DNA from: Bacillota bacterium
Lineage (GTDB): Bacteria > Bacillota > Clostridia > Lachnospirales > Lachnospiraceae
Length of the DNA stretch: 64,000 nucleotides
Direction: 5' to 3'
NCBI GenBank assembly: GCA_023439505.1
Contig: JAEXNR010000011.1
Coordinates: 168,818-232,817 of the forward strand
In this document: piece by piece, positions 35,949 through 45,066 of the stretch
Layout of the letters: every line of letters starts with the position of its first letter
How positions within the stretch are numbered: position 1 is the stretch's first letter
The notes under the pieces: model-generated
Told to the model about the DNA's origin: nothing
What the model saw: the letters and a program-made list of their open reading frames with translations, nothing else
The model's database searches: none
Position numbers and translations under genes: made by a program

Positions 35949-37340
35949 TCAGTCAAAAGGTAATTCATCGGGGTTTAATACGCCGTCTTTCCATAATGTT
36001 TTCTTCAATTCTTCCACATCAATTTCATTCAGATTCCGGCTTTTTAAAAACCCTTGTGCAACCGCAGTCCCTGCAGCCTGACCGGTCATCATGCAAGGTC
36101 CCATAATACGGATCGGCCCAAGCACTTCCCGCTCAGAGGAAATACACCTCCCTGCCACAATCAGATTGTCTATTCCTTCCGGCAATAAACTGCGGTAAGG
36201 AATCCGGATGACAACATGCTTTCTTGCCGCATTGGGATTCTTTGCATCGCCCATCATCGGGTCATAGCTTGGACGCAGCGGGTCCGGCAGATCAAAATTA
36301 TAAGTAGTTGCTGCCACACAATCTTCATATTTGGTCCCACTCATTGCATCTTCCACCGTAATGGTATATCTTCCCAGAATGTGCCTGGTTTCACGAACTC
36401 CGATATGATCGGCTATTTTTCTAATTCTGGCGTTTTCAAATCCGGGAAAATTATTTTTGATTATCTCAAACAGCAAAAGACTTTCCCTGCGTCCCTCCAT
36501 CATGGCTTTGCTGACGGAAGCTTCACTGGTCCCGTCTATTCCAATCTGTCGGATTGTATTGACCATGAATACATCTTTTTCAACCAACTGAATGGCAATG
36601 AAGATCTCATAGGGAAATTTCCAGGTGCCCTCCGCTTTTAATCTCTCTATGATTTCAATGAGCTTTGGAGAATTATGATCATTTTGATATGCCACATATT
36701 GATCACCGTCCACATGATCCAGATGCATAATCAAAGAACAGGGCGTCATCAGTCCATCCGATTCCCGTCCTTTCCTGCATGCTACTCCGCTCATAAAGGC
36801 CAAATCCGCATCGCCGGTACAATCGGCAAAGTATTTTGCTGTTAATGCCACCAGTCCGTCTTTATTGTGCACCAAAACTTCCGTTATCTTTCCGGAATCC
36901 GTATTTGTACCGATCAGATCCGTGAAATAATAAATTCGGATACCGGCTTTCGTACACATTTCTTCCATCTTTATTTTCAGCGCGGTTTCGTGAAAAGCAA
37001 CACCCGACGCCATGCGAGGATACCATCCAAAGGGATTAAAATCCAGGTCAATGCTGTTTGGTTCAATGGCATCCCCCTGTGCAATTAAGGCATCTGTAAT
37101 TTCATCAAAGATTCCGCCTGTCACTCTGACGTGTTCTTTCGTATCCTCTTTTAATTTTCTTCCGCCAAGCAGATGGTTTACTCCTGCCAGCGCCGCTGTT
37201 CCGCCAAGGCAACCATATTTTTCAATGATGGCGGTTTTCAGTCCTTTTCTGGCGGCACTTAATGCACAGGCAAAGCCTGATGGCCCTCCGCCGCACACTA
37301 CAAAATCAAAAGGATCTGTTCTTACAACATTCCAGTCCAT
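35949..37340 (-). CDS. FAD-dependent oxidoreductase (FAD_oxidored family)
   Basis: A 463-residue flavoprotein. The dinucleotide-binding motif VVCGGGPSGFACALSAARKG (about residues 13-32) and EKYGCLGGTA are at the start; DCTGDADLA (about 173-181) and a C-terminal FAD motif NLIVAGRCISSEREVLGPIRIMGPCMMTGQAAG complete the FAD_oxidored pattern (PF12831 type). No signal peptide. GGAGGT precedes the ATG. It lies between nanA-like and yhcH genes. Substrate unknown; in this operon it may oxidise or reduce a modified sialic acid, analogous in role, not in family, to the NAD-dependent sialic acid oxidoreductases used for 2,7-anhydro-Neu5Ac. Confidence 0.85.
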   Translation of the reverse strand: MDWNVVRTDPFDFVVCGGGPSGFACALSAARKGLKTAIIEKYGCLGGTAALAGVNHLLGGRKLKEDTKEHVRVTGGIFDEITDALIAQGDAIEPNSIDLDFNPFGWYPRMASGVAFHETALKIKMEEMCTKAGIRIYYFTDLIGTNTDSGKITEVLVHNKDGLVALTAKYFADCTGDADLAFMSGVACRKGRESDGLMTPCSLIMHLDHVDGDQYVAYQNDHNSPKLIEIIERLKAEGTWKFPYEIFIAIQLVEKDVFMVNTIRQIGIDGTSEASVSKAMMEGRRESLLLFEIIKNNFPGFENARIRKIADHIGVRETRHILGRYTITVEDAMSGTKYEDCVAATTYNFDLPDPLRPSYDPMMGDAKNPNAARKHVVIRIPYRSLLPEGIDNLIVAGRCISSEREVLGPIRIMGPCMMTGQAAGTAVAQGFLKSRNLNEIDVEELKKTLWKDGVLNPDELPFD

Positions 37341-37439
37341 TCCCTACCTCCACTAAACTTTCAGCACATTATTTCCCTGCAATTTGATAAAACACTGATC
37401 AACCGGTCTTCCTATCAGATGGCACACAGTTTTAAGTTA

Positions 37440-38324
37440 TTATGCAGTTATAATATATTTTTCATAAACATCGCGCAGTTCTTTCCTGCCCTCTTGCGTC
37501 ATAGCGGCAAAAGGTCTGCGACATCCGTTAAATTCAAAGCCTTCAAACTCCAATATTGTTTTTATTGATGCAAAAACCCCATGATTGCATATTGCTTTGA
37601 TTACATAATTTGCCTGTTTCTGATACTCCTGCGCCTCTTCCATATTTTTGCCAAGAAAACTGTCATAGATCTTATGGATTAACGGGCACATGCAGTTATA
37701 GGTGCTTCCTACTCCTCCGTCCGCTCCCATCATCAATCCGGCTGCCAGCATTTCATCAAATCCGTTCCATACGATCAATTCGGGATGATTGGTCTTGATC
37801 CGCTCCAGCATAAAGAAATCACTGCTGGTAAATTTAACGCCGATCAGATTCTCATGCCGCATTAATTCATCCAGTATATCCTGGGTCAGAGCAAAGCCCG
37901 AAAAATTCGGAAAATTATAGATGAACATTGGAAGATCAGTGGCATTCATAATGTCATGATAATAATCTGTAATCTCTTTATTGCTGAATTTATAGTAAAA
38001 CGGACTGATGGCAGAGATGGCGTTTGCGCCGGCTGCCCTGGCATGATTAGCAAAATCTATCGCCTGATCGGTAGAAATTGCACCCGTATGACAAATTACT
38101 TTCTTTCTTCCATGATTGGCGTCCACAACTGTTTCAAGTATTTTCTTACGTTCCTCATTACTCAGCAAAAATGTTTCTGCCGTACTTCCGCCAACATAGA
38201 AACCATCAATCCCTTTCTCAATCAAATAATTGATCAGCTTCTTTAATTCACTGTAATTCACCTCTCCGTTTCTGGTATATGGTGTTACCAATGCGGCATA
38301 TATGCCACGATATTCCTTATCCAT
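37440..38324 (-). CDS. nanA: N-acetylneuraminate lyase-like DapA family aldolase
   Basis: A 294-residue class I aldolase of the DapA/NanA superfamily. Visible: GGSTAETFLLSNEERK (47-62 region; canonical NanA has GSTGE), the active-site Tyr in YNFPNFSGF, the Schiff-base Lys in GVKFTSSDF, and YNGFDEMLAAGLMMGADGGVGSTYN-like tail segment, close to NanA rather than DapA. NanA splits sialic acid to N-acetylmannosamine and pyruvate. No nanE or nanK is in the operon, so later steps must be encoded elsewhere. It follows the permease genes by 95 bases. Confidence 0.85.
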   Translation of the reverse strand: MDKEYRGIYAALVTPYTRNGEVNYSELKKLINYLIEKGIDGFYVGGSTAETFLLSNEERKKILETVVDANHGRKKVICHTGAISTDQAIDFANHARAAGANAISAISPFYYKFSNKEITDYYHDIMNATDLPMFIYNFPNFSGFALTQDILDELMRHENLIGVKFTSSDFFMLERIKTNHPELIVWNGFDEMLAAGLMMGADGGVGSTYNCMCPLIHKIYDSFLGKNMEEAQEYQKQANYVIKAICNHGVFASIKTILEFEGFEFNGCRRPFAAMTQEGRKELRDVYEKYIITA

Positions 38325-38419
38325 CTTGATATCCTTCCTATTCCCATGCGTACGAATATGTCTATTCGTTCCTCTTGTATTTTAATTTTGTAATATACAT
38401 AAATCCTTTTTGCGGTTTC

Positions 38420-39274
38420 TTACCCCTTCACCGCTCCTGCCGAAACACCTTCCGTGAAAAACCTCTGGAATGCAAAGAAAATCAGCAGCAAGGGAATTGC
38501 CGTTAAGGATGCTGCGGCAAAGCGAAGGCCATAATCCACATCGACCATACTATCAAATAATTTTGCCGCACCTACCGGCAGCGTATAGCTGATTGCTTCA
38601 TTTGTAGCATTTAACAACTGCCATAAATAATTGTTCCAGATCCGTACTCCTGACATGATTGCCAAAGCGGCAACTCCGGATTTTGACAGGGGAATTCCAA
38701 ACCGAAAGAAGAATACCACCTTATTACAGCCATCTATTTCAGAAGCTTCAATGATTTCATTCGGTATCGTATCATAAAAGTTCTTCATCAGATAAACTCC
38801 GAAGGGTAATGCAATATTCGGTAAAATATAGCCAAGATAAGAGCCCTTCCATCCAAAATCCACGACTATTTTATATAATGGCAGAATATAAATTTCCATC
38901 GGTATCAATAATGCCGCGATAATAAACGCGTTAATTAGTTTTTTTCCCACAAAATTCATCTTGGAAAGTGCAAATCCCGCACCTGAGGAAATTAATATGA
39001 TTCCTATTGTAGTTCCAACCGTAATTACCGCGCTGTTCATAATCCATAATACCACAGGCTGATTCCTAAACATGTTGATATAATTGTGAATTGTCCAGCG
39101 GGCGGGCCACCAATCGGGCGGAATCTTTATTACATCCACAGAAAATTTAAATGATCCTGTAAACAGCCAATAGATGGGAAATATGGAAAACAGACAAAAA
39201 ATTATAATGATAATATTGGATATAAAATCAAATTTTGAATGATACTTTATTTTTTTATTTGTACTATTTTTCAT
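38420..39274 (-). CDS. Carbohydrate ABC permease (MalG type), sialic-acid-type operon
   Basis: A 284-residue six-segment permease from the ATG at 39274 (GAGGGTGA 8 bases upstream). The frame extends into the preceding gene as far as 39322 without a ribosome binding site, so the apparent 41-base overlap is not real; the true gap is 7 bases. EAA loop: IEASEIDGCNKVVFFFRFGIPLSKS. It pairs with the MalF-type permease and the lipoprotein encoded upstream. No ATPase gene is in the operon. Confidence 0.9.
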   Translation of the reverse strand: MKNSTNKKIKYHSKFDFISNIIIIIFCLFSIFPIYWLFTGSFKFSVDVIKIPPDWWPARWTIHNYINMFRNQPVVLWIMNSAVITVGTTIGIILISSGAGFALSKMNFVGKKLINAFIIAALLIPMEIYILPLYKIVVDFGWKGSYLGYILPNIALPFGVYLMKNFYDTIPNEIIEASEIDGCNKVVFFFRFGIPLSKSGVAALAIMSGVRIWNNYLWQLLNATNEAISYTLPVGAAKLFDSMVDVDYGLRFAAASLTAIPLLLIFFAFQRFFTEGVSAGAVKG

Positions 39275-39281
39275 CGCTGTA

Positions 39282-40148
39282 TCACCCTCTTTTTTTCTTA
39301 TCTGAAATAAATCTGAAAACAATCAGTACCAGGGAAATCAGGAACATCAGGACACCAATCGCACAAGCAATACCTGTATTTGACTTTTCAAAAGCCTCTT
39401 GATAAAGCAGATACATCATGGTAGTTGTTCCGTAATTTGGTCCGCCTCTCGTCACTAACTGGATCACAATAAATACTTTTAAAACGGAAGATGTTTGCGT
39501 AATAAAAATAAAATCTGTTGTTGGCTTTGTGAGTGGAATCAGGATATTTTTAAACATATCCCATCTGCCGCCTCCGTCGATGGTACAAGCTTCAAATAAC
39601 TCTTTGGGAATCCCAAGCATATGGGCAATATAAAGAAGAACGCTCTGTCCGATATTCATTGTAAACAGAATAAAGATAAGAAGGACAATCGTCCACTTTT
39701 TATCCGATAAGAGATCAAAGGTACCTGTCTTTAGCAATACACTGAAATATTTGACCAGCCCTGTCTGTGAGTCAAGGATATATCTCCAGATAATAGACAT
39801 CACCACCATGGAACAAACCACCGGAACATACAGGCAGATACGTACCGCCGATACATACTTCGGCATTTTGTCAAATACGCTACCCGCAATCCAAAGACCC
39901 AGAACAATCAGCAGGGGAACAACGATCGCCACAAACAACAAACTGTTTCCAATTGCAAGAACATACACATCTTTTGAAAAAATGGTGGCATAATTTTTCA
40001 ATCCAACAAATATACTAGTGCTCCATTTCGTGTTATATAAGCTATTCATAAAGCCTTTGCAAATAGGCCATACCATAAATAAGACCGACAAAACAACAAA
40101 TGGTCCGATAAAAATGTAGGCTTGAAGGTTTTCTCTTAATTTTTTCAT
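39282..40148 (-). CDS. Carbohydrate ABC permease (MalF type), sialic-acid-type operon
   Basis: A 288-residue permease. The ATG at 40148 is preferred (GGAGGT 10 bases upstream) to a TTG at 40166. Six membrane segments; EAA loop FEACTIDGGGRWDMFKNILIPLTKP. Forms the membrane channel with the following MalG-type subunit. Confidence 0.9.
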   Translation of the reverse strand: MKKLRENLQAYIFIGPFVVLSVLFMVWPICKGFMNSLYNTKWSTSIFVGLKNYATIFSKDVYVLAIGNSLLFVAIVVPLLIVLGLWIAGSVFDKMPKYVSAVRICLYVPVVCSMVVMSIIWRYILDSQTGLVKYFSVLLKTGTFDLLSDKKWTIVLLIFILFTMNIGQSVLLYIAHMLGIPKELFEACTIDGGGRWDMFKNILIPLTKPTTDFIFITQTSSVLKVFIVIQLVTRGGPNYGTTTMMYLLYQEAFEKSNTGIACAIGVLMFLISLVLIVFRFISDKKKRG

Positions 40149-40233
40149 TCCTGTCTCTACCTCCAATGGATTTTACGGAATGACTGTTACAGTCATAACA
40201 GCCATTCCAATTCATCTGATCATTTCATAATTA

Positions 40234-41667
40234 TTAATTTAACACTACGGAATTCTGCATATAATCATCAATTACTTCGTTTGCATTTTTCTGATAATCG
40301 GCCAGCGCCTGTGCTGCCGTCTTTTCACCGGAAAATGCTGCCTGCAATTCGGGGAACAGCAAGGAACGGGTAGATACATATCCGGCTGCATTTCCTGTGA
40401 AGTCCCAAATATAGGGTTCCATCTTGGCAAGTTCCGTATAAACCGGATGATCACCGGCAGTTGCCTCTGTGATAGAAGTATAGCAGGGGAAGGCATTCGT
40501 ATTGATCGCAGTTAATGATTCCTGGTCAGATAACAGCCACCGGATGAATTCTCTTCCCACCGTCATCTGGTCCTCATTCCCGTTGTTCATGATAGAAGCA
40601 CCATAGATATAGTCTGCCATTGTATAGGTATCTGTTCCATTGTTTTTTATTGGAATTGCGCCTATTCTCATATCAAATTTCTCAATTTCACCGTTTTCCA
40701 TGGAAAGCAGATTGGCCTTATAATTTGTAAACTGACCGGAAGTAATGGCCGACATTTGATTTTTGAATTCTCCTCCGACTTCAGCACCGCTCTTTGTCAC
40801 AACGTTGGCATTGGTAAGACCGTTTTTCATCCATGAAATCATCTTATCCAGTGCTGCAACCGTATTGGTATCATCTCCTGCCACACTGTATCCGTTCTCC
40901 CACAGCTTGCCTCCTGTACAGGTTAACCAGTTCATCATAAAGGTATCTGCCTGATTATCTGCTGCAAATAAACCGATGGGATATTTTTCAGTTCCTGCAA
41001 AGTTTGCGGCTAATGCAGGTAATATTGTGTTTTCAAAATCATCCAGAGACCAGGTGGCTACTTCGTACTCATTTTCGGGTACAAACTTCTCCAGTCCGGC
41101 AGCGCTTAGCATATCCGCATTATATAAGAATCCGTAATAGGATTGGTACAGTCCAACCATATAATTCTTTCCGTCAATCAAGGTAGCGTTATACACAGAA
41201 TCGTACATATCATCTTTTACAGAACCAGCAATGTCCGTAATATCTGCGATTAACCCCTGATGTACATAGTCGGATGTGGTGAACCAGGCAGAGAGCAGCA
41301 AGGCCGGAAGTGTCCTGGTCTCTATTGCCGCATTGATTAAGGCACTGCGTTCAGATCCGGCAAACTTATTTAATTTTACAGTATAGTTATATCCTTTGGC
41401 GGTATATGATTCTTCATATTTTCCAATCATATTGGTCAATATGGATTCATCGATTGTCATATCCGTCCATAGTTCAATTTCAACCGGACCCACCGGCAGA
41501 TTATCTGCCTCTGGGTCGTCTTCTACTACCGGAGCATCCGAAGGGGTTGTATTTTCCTTGTCCGCTGCCGTATTATTGCTGTCACTTGTCTTGTTGCTTG
41601 TGCTGGAACAGCCCACCAAAGAGATTAACATGATGATTACCAGCAAGATTGATAAATTCTTTTTCAT
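40234..41667 (-). CDS. Sugar ABC transporter substrate-binding lipoprotein, sialic-acid-type operon
   Basis: A 477-residue lipoprotein from the ATG at 41667 (GGGAGGAAG upstream), with lipobox VGCS (Cys at about 20), a Thr/Asn/Asp-rich linker and a family 1 solute-binding fold (ALINAAIETRTLPALLLSAW, YGFLYNADMLSAAG, AADNQADTFMMNWLTC). First structural gene of the operon, directly after the regulator gene. The cargo is inferred from NanA and YhcH to be a sialic acid, its anhydro form, or a related nonulosonate. Confidence 0.9.
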   Translation of the reverse strand: MKKNLSILLVIIMLISLVGCSSTSNKTSDSNNTAADKENTTPSDAPVVEDDPEADNLPVGPVEIELWTDMTIDESILTNMIGKYEESYTAKGYNYTVKLNKFAGSERSALINAAIETRTLPALLLSAWFTTSDYVHQGLIADITDIAGSVKDDMYDSVYNATLIDGKNYMVGLYQSYYGFLYNADMLSAAGLEKFVPENEYEVATWSLDDFENTILPALAANFAGTEKYPIGLFAADNQADTFMMNWLTCTGGKLWENGYSVAGDDTNTVAALDKMISWMKNGLTNANVVTKSGAEVGGEFKNQMSAITSGQFTNYKANLLSMENGEIEKFDMRIGAIPIKNNGTDTYTMADYIYGASIMNNGNEDQMTVGREFIRWLLSDQESLTAINTNAFPCYTSITEATAGDHPVYTELAKMEPYIWDFTGNAAGYVSTRSLLFPELQAAFSGEKTAAQALADYQKNANEVIDDYMQNSVVLN

Positions 41668-41703
41668 TTTGCTTCCTCCCATATCATTAATTTTTATTAA
41701 ATC

Positions 41704-41786
41704 AAATCAGATTACCCTCCCGGATTAAAAAAGGGTGCAAAAACCAAGAGTACCTGATTTTGGTACTAAAAATTTTCATCTGATTT
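41704..41786. promoter_or_regulatory. Operon control region with inverted motif pair
   Basis: The 131-base gap between the regulator and binding-protein genes holds AAATCAGAT (41704-41712) and its complement ATCTGATTT (41778-41786) in inverted orientation, and between them a perfect 6-bp inverted repeat AGTACC/GGTACT (41749-41767). The latter could be a weak terminator for the regulator gene or an operator; the outer pair may be sites for the hybrid GntR/LacI regulator. Confidence 0.4.
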
Positions 41787-41798
41787 ACTTTCTTTTAT

Positions 41799-42887
41799 TT
41801 ACATCCTTGATTTATGTAAACTACTTTCCCTGATTTCCAATTGGGGCTGTAATACAATTACTTTATTTGATGGAATATTTTCTCCGCTCATCATGCGGAT
41901 CATCAGTCTGGCTGCTTCCTTACCGATTTCATAGGTTTTAAATTGCACCGATGTCAACTTCACAGGCATTTGATCGCAGATATGTGTATTATCATAACCA
42001 ACCAGACCAAAGTTAATTCCAACCTCATATCCGGCCTTCAAAACCTCGGGATATACACTTTTTGCAATCGTATCATTAAAGCAAAAAATTGCATCCACAT
42101 CATGACATTGTGATAATAAATTTCTTGCAGCCAATGCCACATCAATCTTGCCTTCCTCATCTGTTTCAAAGGTATACAATGCTTCATTGGTATCCTTATG
42201 CGCCTCATTCAATGCACTGATATAGCCCTGGAATCGTTCCATTGCAGTGGGATACCATTGTTTTGTAATAAAAGCAATATTTTTATAACCATTGGAAAGC
42301 AAATGCTTTGTTGCAAGGTATGCACCAAAAAAATTATTAGAAAATACCTTCGGTCCTTTCACACCGTCAACCGCACGATTGCAGAATACAACGGGAATTT
42401 CATCCACCAGCCTGGCAAAAGTTTCATGACAGTCTTCATTGGTAATCGCCGGAACCATAATTACTCCCGAAACCTTGGTCCGAAGCAATTTATCAATATA
42501 TTCCGACTGCTTTTTTACATTGTTGTCCGAATTACAAATAATGATATTAATTTCATTTTCATTAGCTACATCTTCAATTCCGCGCAAAATACCCGGATAA
42601 GTATCATGTCGAATATCAGGCAAAACAACGCCCCAGCTTTTATAAAGTTCCTCTTTACGCTCATCGGACTGAATTTTATATTGTTCTGCAACATAGGTGC
42701 CGCTACCATCAATCGCATATAAATAATGTTCTCCTATCAATTCCGAAATTGCTTTGTCTATTGTCGTTCTGGACACATCATATTTTTTTGCCAGCTCCGG
42801 TCTGGAAAGAAGCCTTGCTCCTATGGGCATTGTTCTGACTTCATCCAGAAGCTCATTCTTCACTTTCTGATAACTAAATTTGTCCAT
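41799..42887 (-). CDS. GntR-LacI hybrid transcriptional regulator (AraR-like)
   Basis: A 362-residue regulator with an N-terminal winged helix of the GntR type (residues 1-70: LLSRPELAKKYDVSRTTIDKAISELIGEHYLYAIDGSGTYVAE split across the helices and wing) and a LacI-type periplasmic-binding-like sensor (about 80-355, e.g. GVVLPDIRHDTYPGILRGIE, FCFNDTIAKSVYPEVLKAG). This domain pairing is known from AraR. It lies upstream of the sialic-acid-type operon on the same strand and divergent from the GH20 gene, so it probably controls both. A perfect sigma-A promoter drives it. Confidence 0.9.
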   Translation of the reverse strand: MDKFSYQKVKNELLDEVRTMPIGARLLSRPELAKKYDVSRTTIDKAISELIGEHYLYAIDGSGTYVAEQYKIQSDERKEELYKSWGVVLPDIRHDTYPGILRGIEDVANENEINIIICNSDNNVKKQSEYIDKLLRTKVSGVIMVPAITNEDCHETFARLVDEIPVVFCNRAVDGVKGPKVFSNNFFGAYLATKHLLSNGYKNIAFITKQWYPTAMERFQGYISALNEAHKDTNEALYTFETDEEGKIDVALAARNLLSQCHDVDAIFCFNDTIAKSVYPEVLKAGYEVGINFGLVGYDNTHICDQMPVKLTSVQFKTYEIGKEAARLMIRMMSGENIPSNKVIVLQPQLEIRESSLHKSRM

Positions 42888-42957
42888 ATTAATATTAAAC
42901 GTTCTCCTTTCCGGTACTTTTGTATGTCAGCTTGTATCTGCCATACAGATTATTTTG

Positions 42958-42986
42958 ATTATATCATTGATAAAAATCTCTGTCAA
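42958..42986 (-). promoter_or_regulatory. Perfect consensus promoter of the GntR-LacI regulator
   Basis: On the minus strand TTGACA (42986-42981), 17 bases, TATAAT (42963-42958). Leader of about 64 bases to the ATG. Confidence 0.85.
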
Positions 42987-43074
42987 CGAATATAGCGTTG
43001 TGCAACATGACAGTATATATGATTATTCTTTGGTTATACTCAACAAATTCAGGCAGTTTTTTTGCTAATATCTA

Positions 43075-43115
43075 TTTTACACATTAAATCTGACTGTCAG
43101 ATTTAATGTGTAAAA
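43075..43115. repeat. 41-bp perfect palindrome between regulator and GH20 genes
   Basis: Two exact 20-base complementary arms flank a single central T at 43095. The arms begin TTTTACACATTAAATC and end with its complement. It is followed by AGGCAG/CTGCCT (43118-43138), another small inverted repeat. There is no T-run on either side as required for a terminator. It lies about 90 bases upstream of the regulator promoter and 220 bases upstream of the GH20 start. Confidence 0.9.
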
Positions 43116-43335
43116 TCAGGCAGCTTCTTTTACTGCCTAATTACTTTTCCAGCTTCCGAAGTTATGACAACAAACACAATTCTGTATGTCTGGTTTTGTT
43201 TCTCTGTTATCCCGCCGCAAAGGTTTTTGCCGTTTCACCAAAATCATACCAAAGAATCCAAAGATATCTCTTGTCTATCCCCTTATGAATCGATTATTCT
43301 ATCCTCAAATATTATCATTTATTGAAAGGAGTCAC

Positions 43336-44961
43336 ATGATCAATCAGGTGAATAAAAGAAAAATACGATTATTGTCACTCGTTCTCCTGCTTCTTCTTAC
43401 TGTTGTTATTACCGGTCTGATGACTGGCAGCGGTCTTTTTGGTAAAGACACCAGTATTATATCCATCATCAGGCAGCCCCCGGAAGCACCTGTTAACAGT
43501 ATTATCCCTAAACCCGTTGTGTACAAGGAATCCAATGGAGTCTTCACCCTTACTTCAACTGCCAGAATCTATGTTCATGGCAGCAGTACAAAAGAAACAA
43601 AGGAAATCCTAAACATCGGTCAGTATCTGGCTGATGCTCTGAATCCATCTACCGGCTATGATATCAGGGTCAGCTTTTCAGACGAGCCTCAGGCTGGGGG
43701 AATTTATCTGACTACGATAAATTCTCCCGGTCTGGGTGATGAGGGATATCAACTAAGTGTAAGTCCCTTTGGGGTAAAGCTAAGTGCCTTTTCTCCGGAA
43801 GGTCTGTTTCGCGGTGTTCAAACAATAAAACAGATGCTGCCCGCAAAGATCGCAAAGGGGACTGTTTCATCAAATACCGACTGGATCATTCCTTGTGCTG
43901 AAATTATTGATTACCCTTCCTATGCCTACAGAGGTATGATGCTTGACGTGGCGAGGCACTTTTTTACGGTAGGGGAAGTGAAGCTTATGATAGACCGCAT
44001 GGCTGAATATAAGATGAATCAGTTTCATCTTCATCTGACAGATGATCAGGGCTGGAGGCTTGAAATTAAATCCCGGCCAAAACTGACTAGTATCGGAGGA
44101 AGCTCTGAAGTTGGTGGAGGGGGCGGCGGATATTATACTCAGGAGGATTACCTCGATATTATTCGTTATGCAAATTCACGCTATATTACAGTAATCCCCG
44201 AAATTGACCTCCCCGGTCACTGTAATGCAGCATTGGCCTCTTATGGTGAGCTAAACCCTGACGGAGTAAGGAAAGAGTTATATACCGGAATTGATGTGGG
44301 ATTCAGCTCTCTGATGTGCCGGTCAGAAGTCACTTATGACTTTGTTGATGACGTAATCGGCGAACTAGCTTCTCTTACACCCGGGGACTATATCCATATT
44401 GGAGGTGACGAAACTTCTTCCACCCCAATTGATGACTACAACTATTTTATGGGAAGAGTAAATGAAATTGTAAAACATTATGGGAAGAAGGTAATCGGTT
44501 GGAACCCGATGGATGAATCCGAAGGAATTGCCTCTGATGCTGTGTTGCAGAACTGGAATTTAAAGATTTCCTCCGCCTTATCAAAAGATATGAAGATCAT
44601 CCAGTCCCCATCCATGAAGGCCTATCTTGACATGAAATATGATGACACTTCACCCTTGGGTCTTATATGGGCAGGACTTATCCCCACGGATACCGCATAC
44701 CAATGGGACCCTTCGGACTATTCCCCTGCCAAATCCATCCTCGGAATAGAATGTCCTTTGTGGTCCGAAACAATAGAAACCATGGATGACATGGAATACT
44801 TGGCGTTTCCTAGGCTCTTAGGTTATGCAGAAATTGGATGGACTCCGAAAGAATTGAAAGAATGGAAGGAGTATAAGCTACGATTGAAGGACCATGCCTT
44901 ACGAATGACATATCAAGGTATCAATTACTATAAGGATCCGGTTGTCGGATGGGAATCATGA
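43336..44961 (+). CDS. GH20 beta-N-acetylhexosaminidase, membrane-anchored
   Basis: A 541-residue enzyme from the ATG at 43336 (AAAGGAG just upstream; a longer frame to 43186 lacks a site). Residues 10-32 form a signal anchor. A GH20b-type N-terminal domain (about 52-190) precedes the catalytic barrel with RGMMLDVARHFF, HLHLTDDQGWRLEIK, and the catalytic pair D358-E359 in HIGGDET (substrate-assisted mechanism via the acetamido group). It releases terminal GlcNAc or GalNAc from glycans at the cell surface. Divergent from the sialic-acid-type operon, consistent with shared use of host glycans or other complex glycans. Confidence 0.9.
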   Translation: MINQVNKRKIRLLSLVLLLLLTVVITGLMTGSGLFGKDTSIISIIRQPPEAPVNSIIPKPVVYKESNGVFTLTSTARIYVHGSSTKETKEILNIGQYLADALNPSTGYDIRVSFSDEPQAGGIYLTTINSPGLGDEGYQLSVSPFGVKLSAFSPEGLFRGVQTIKQMLPAKIAKGTVSSNTDWIIPCAEIIDYPSYAYRGMMLDVARHFFTVGEVKLMIDRMAEYKMNQFHLHLTDDQGWRLEIKSRPKLTSIGGSSEVGGGGGGYYTQEDYLDIIRYANSRYITVIPEIDLPGHCNAALASYGELNPDGVRKELYTGIDVGFSSLMCRSEVTYDFVDDVIGELASLTPGDYIHIGGDETSSTPIDDYNYFMGRVNEIVKHYGKKVIGWNPMDESEGIASDAVLQNWNLKISSALSKDMKIIQSPSMKAYLDMKYDDTSPLGLIWAGLIPTDTAYQWDPSDYSPAKSILGIECPLWSETIETMDDMEYLAFPRLLGYAEIGWTPKELKEWKEYKLRLKDHALRMTYQGINYYKDPVVGWES

Positions 44962-44985
44962 TAATGATAAAATTTTCATGCGACC

Positions 44986-45056
44986 AAAAATACCTTCCGA
45001 AGGATGTCAGTAAAGAACCTACTGTTATTCATCCCAAGGAAGGTATTTTATTAATT
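44986..45056. terminator. Bidirectional terminator between GH20 and the lipoprotein gene
   Basis: A long hairpin: AATACCTTCC pairs with GGAAGGTATT, GGATG with CATCC, and CAGTA with TACTG inside. A-run on the left, TTTTATTAATTT on the right. It serves GH20 on the plus strand and the minus-strand gene that stops at 45067. Confidence 0.85.
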
Positions 45057-45066
45057 TAAAGCAATA

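Noticed and set aside
39274..39322. A real 41-base overlap between the two permease genes at 39282-39322
   Set aside because: A proper ribosome binding site and ATG at 39274 show that the apparent overlap comes from an over-extended frame.
42198..42722. Plus-strand frame of 174 codons opposite the GntR-LacI regulator
   Set aside because: Antisense shadow of a well conserved regulator; no start signal.
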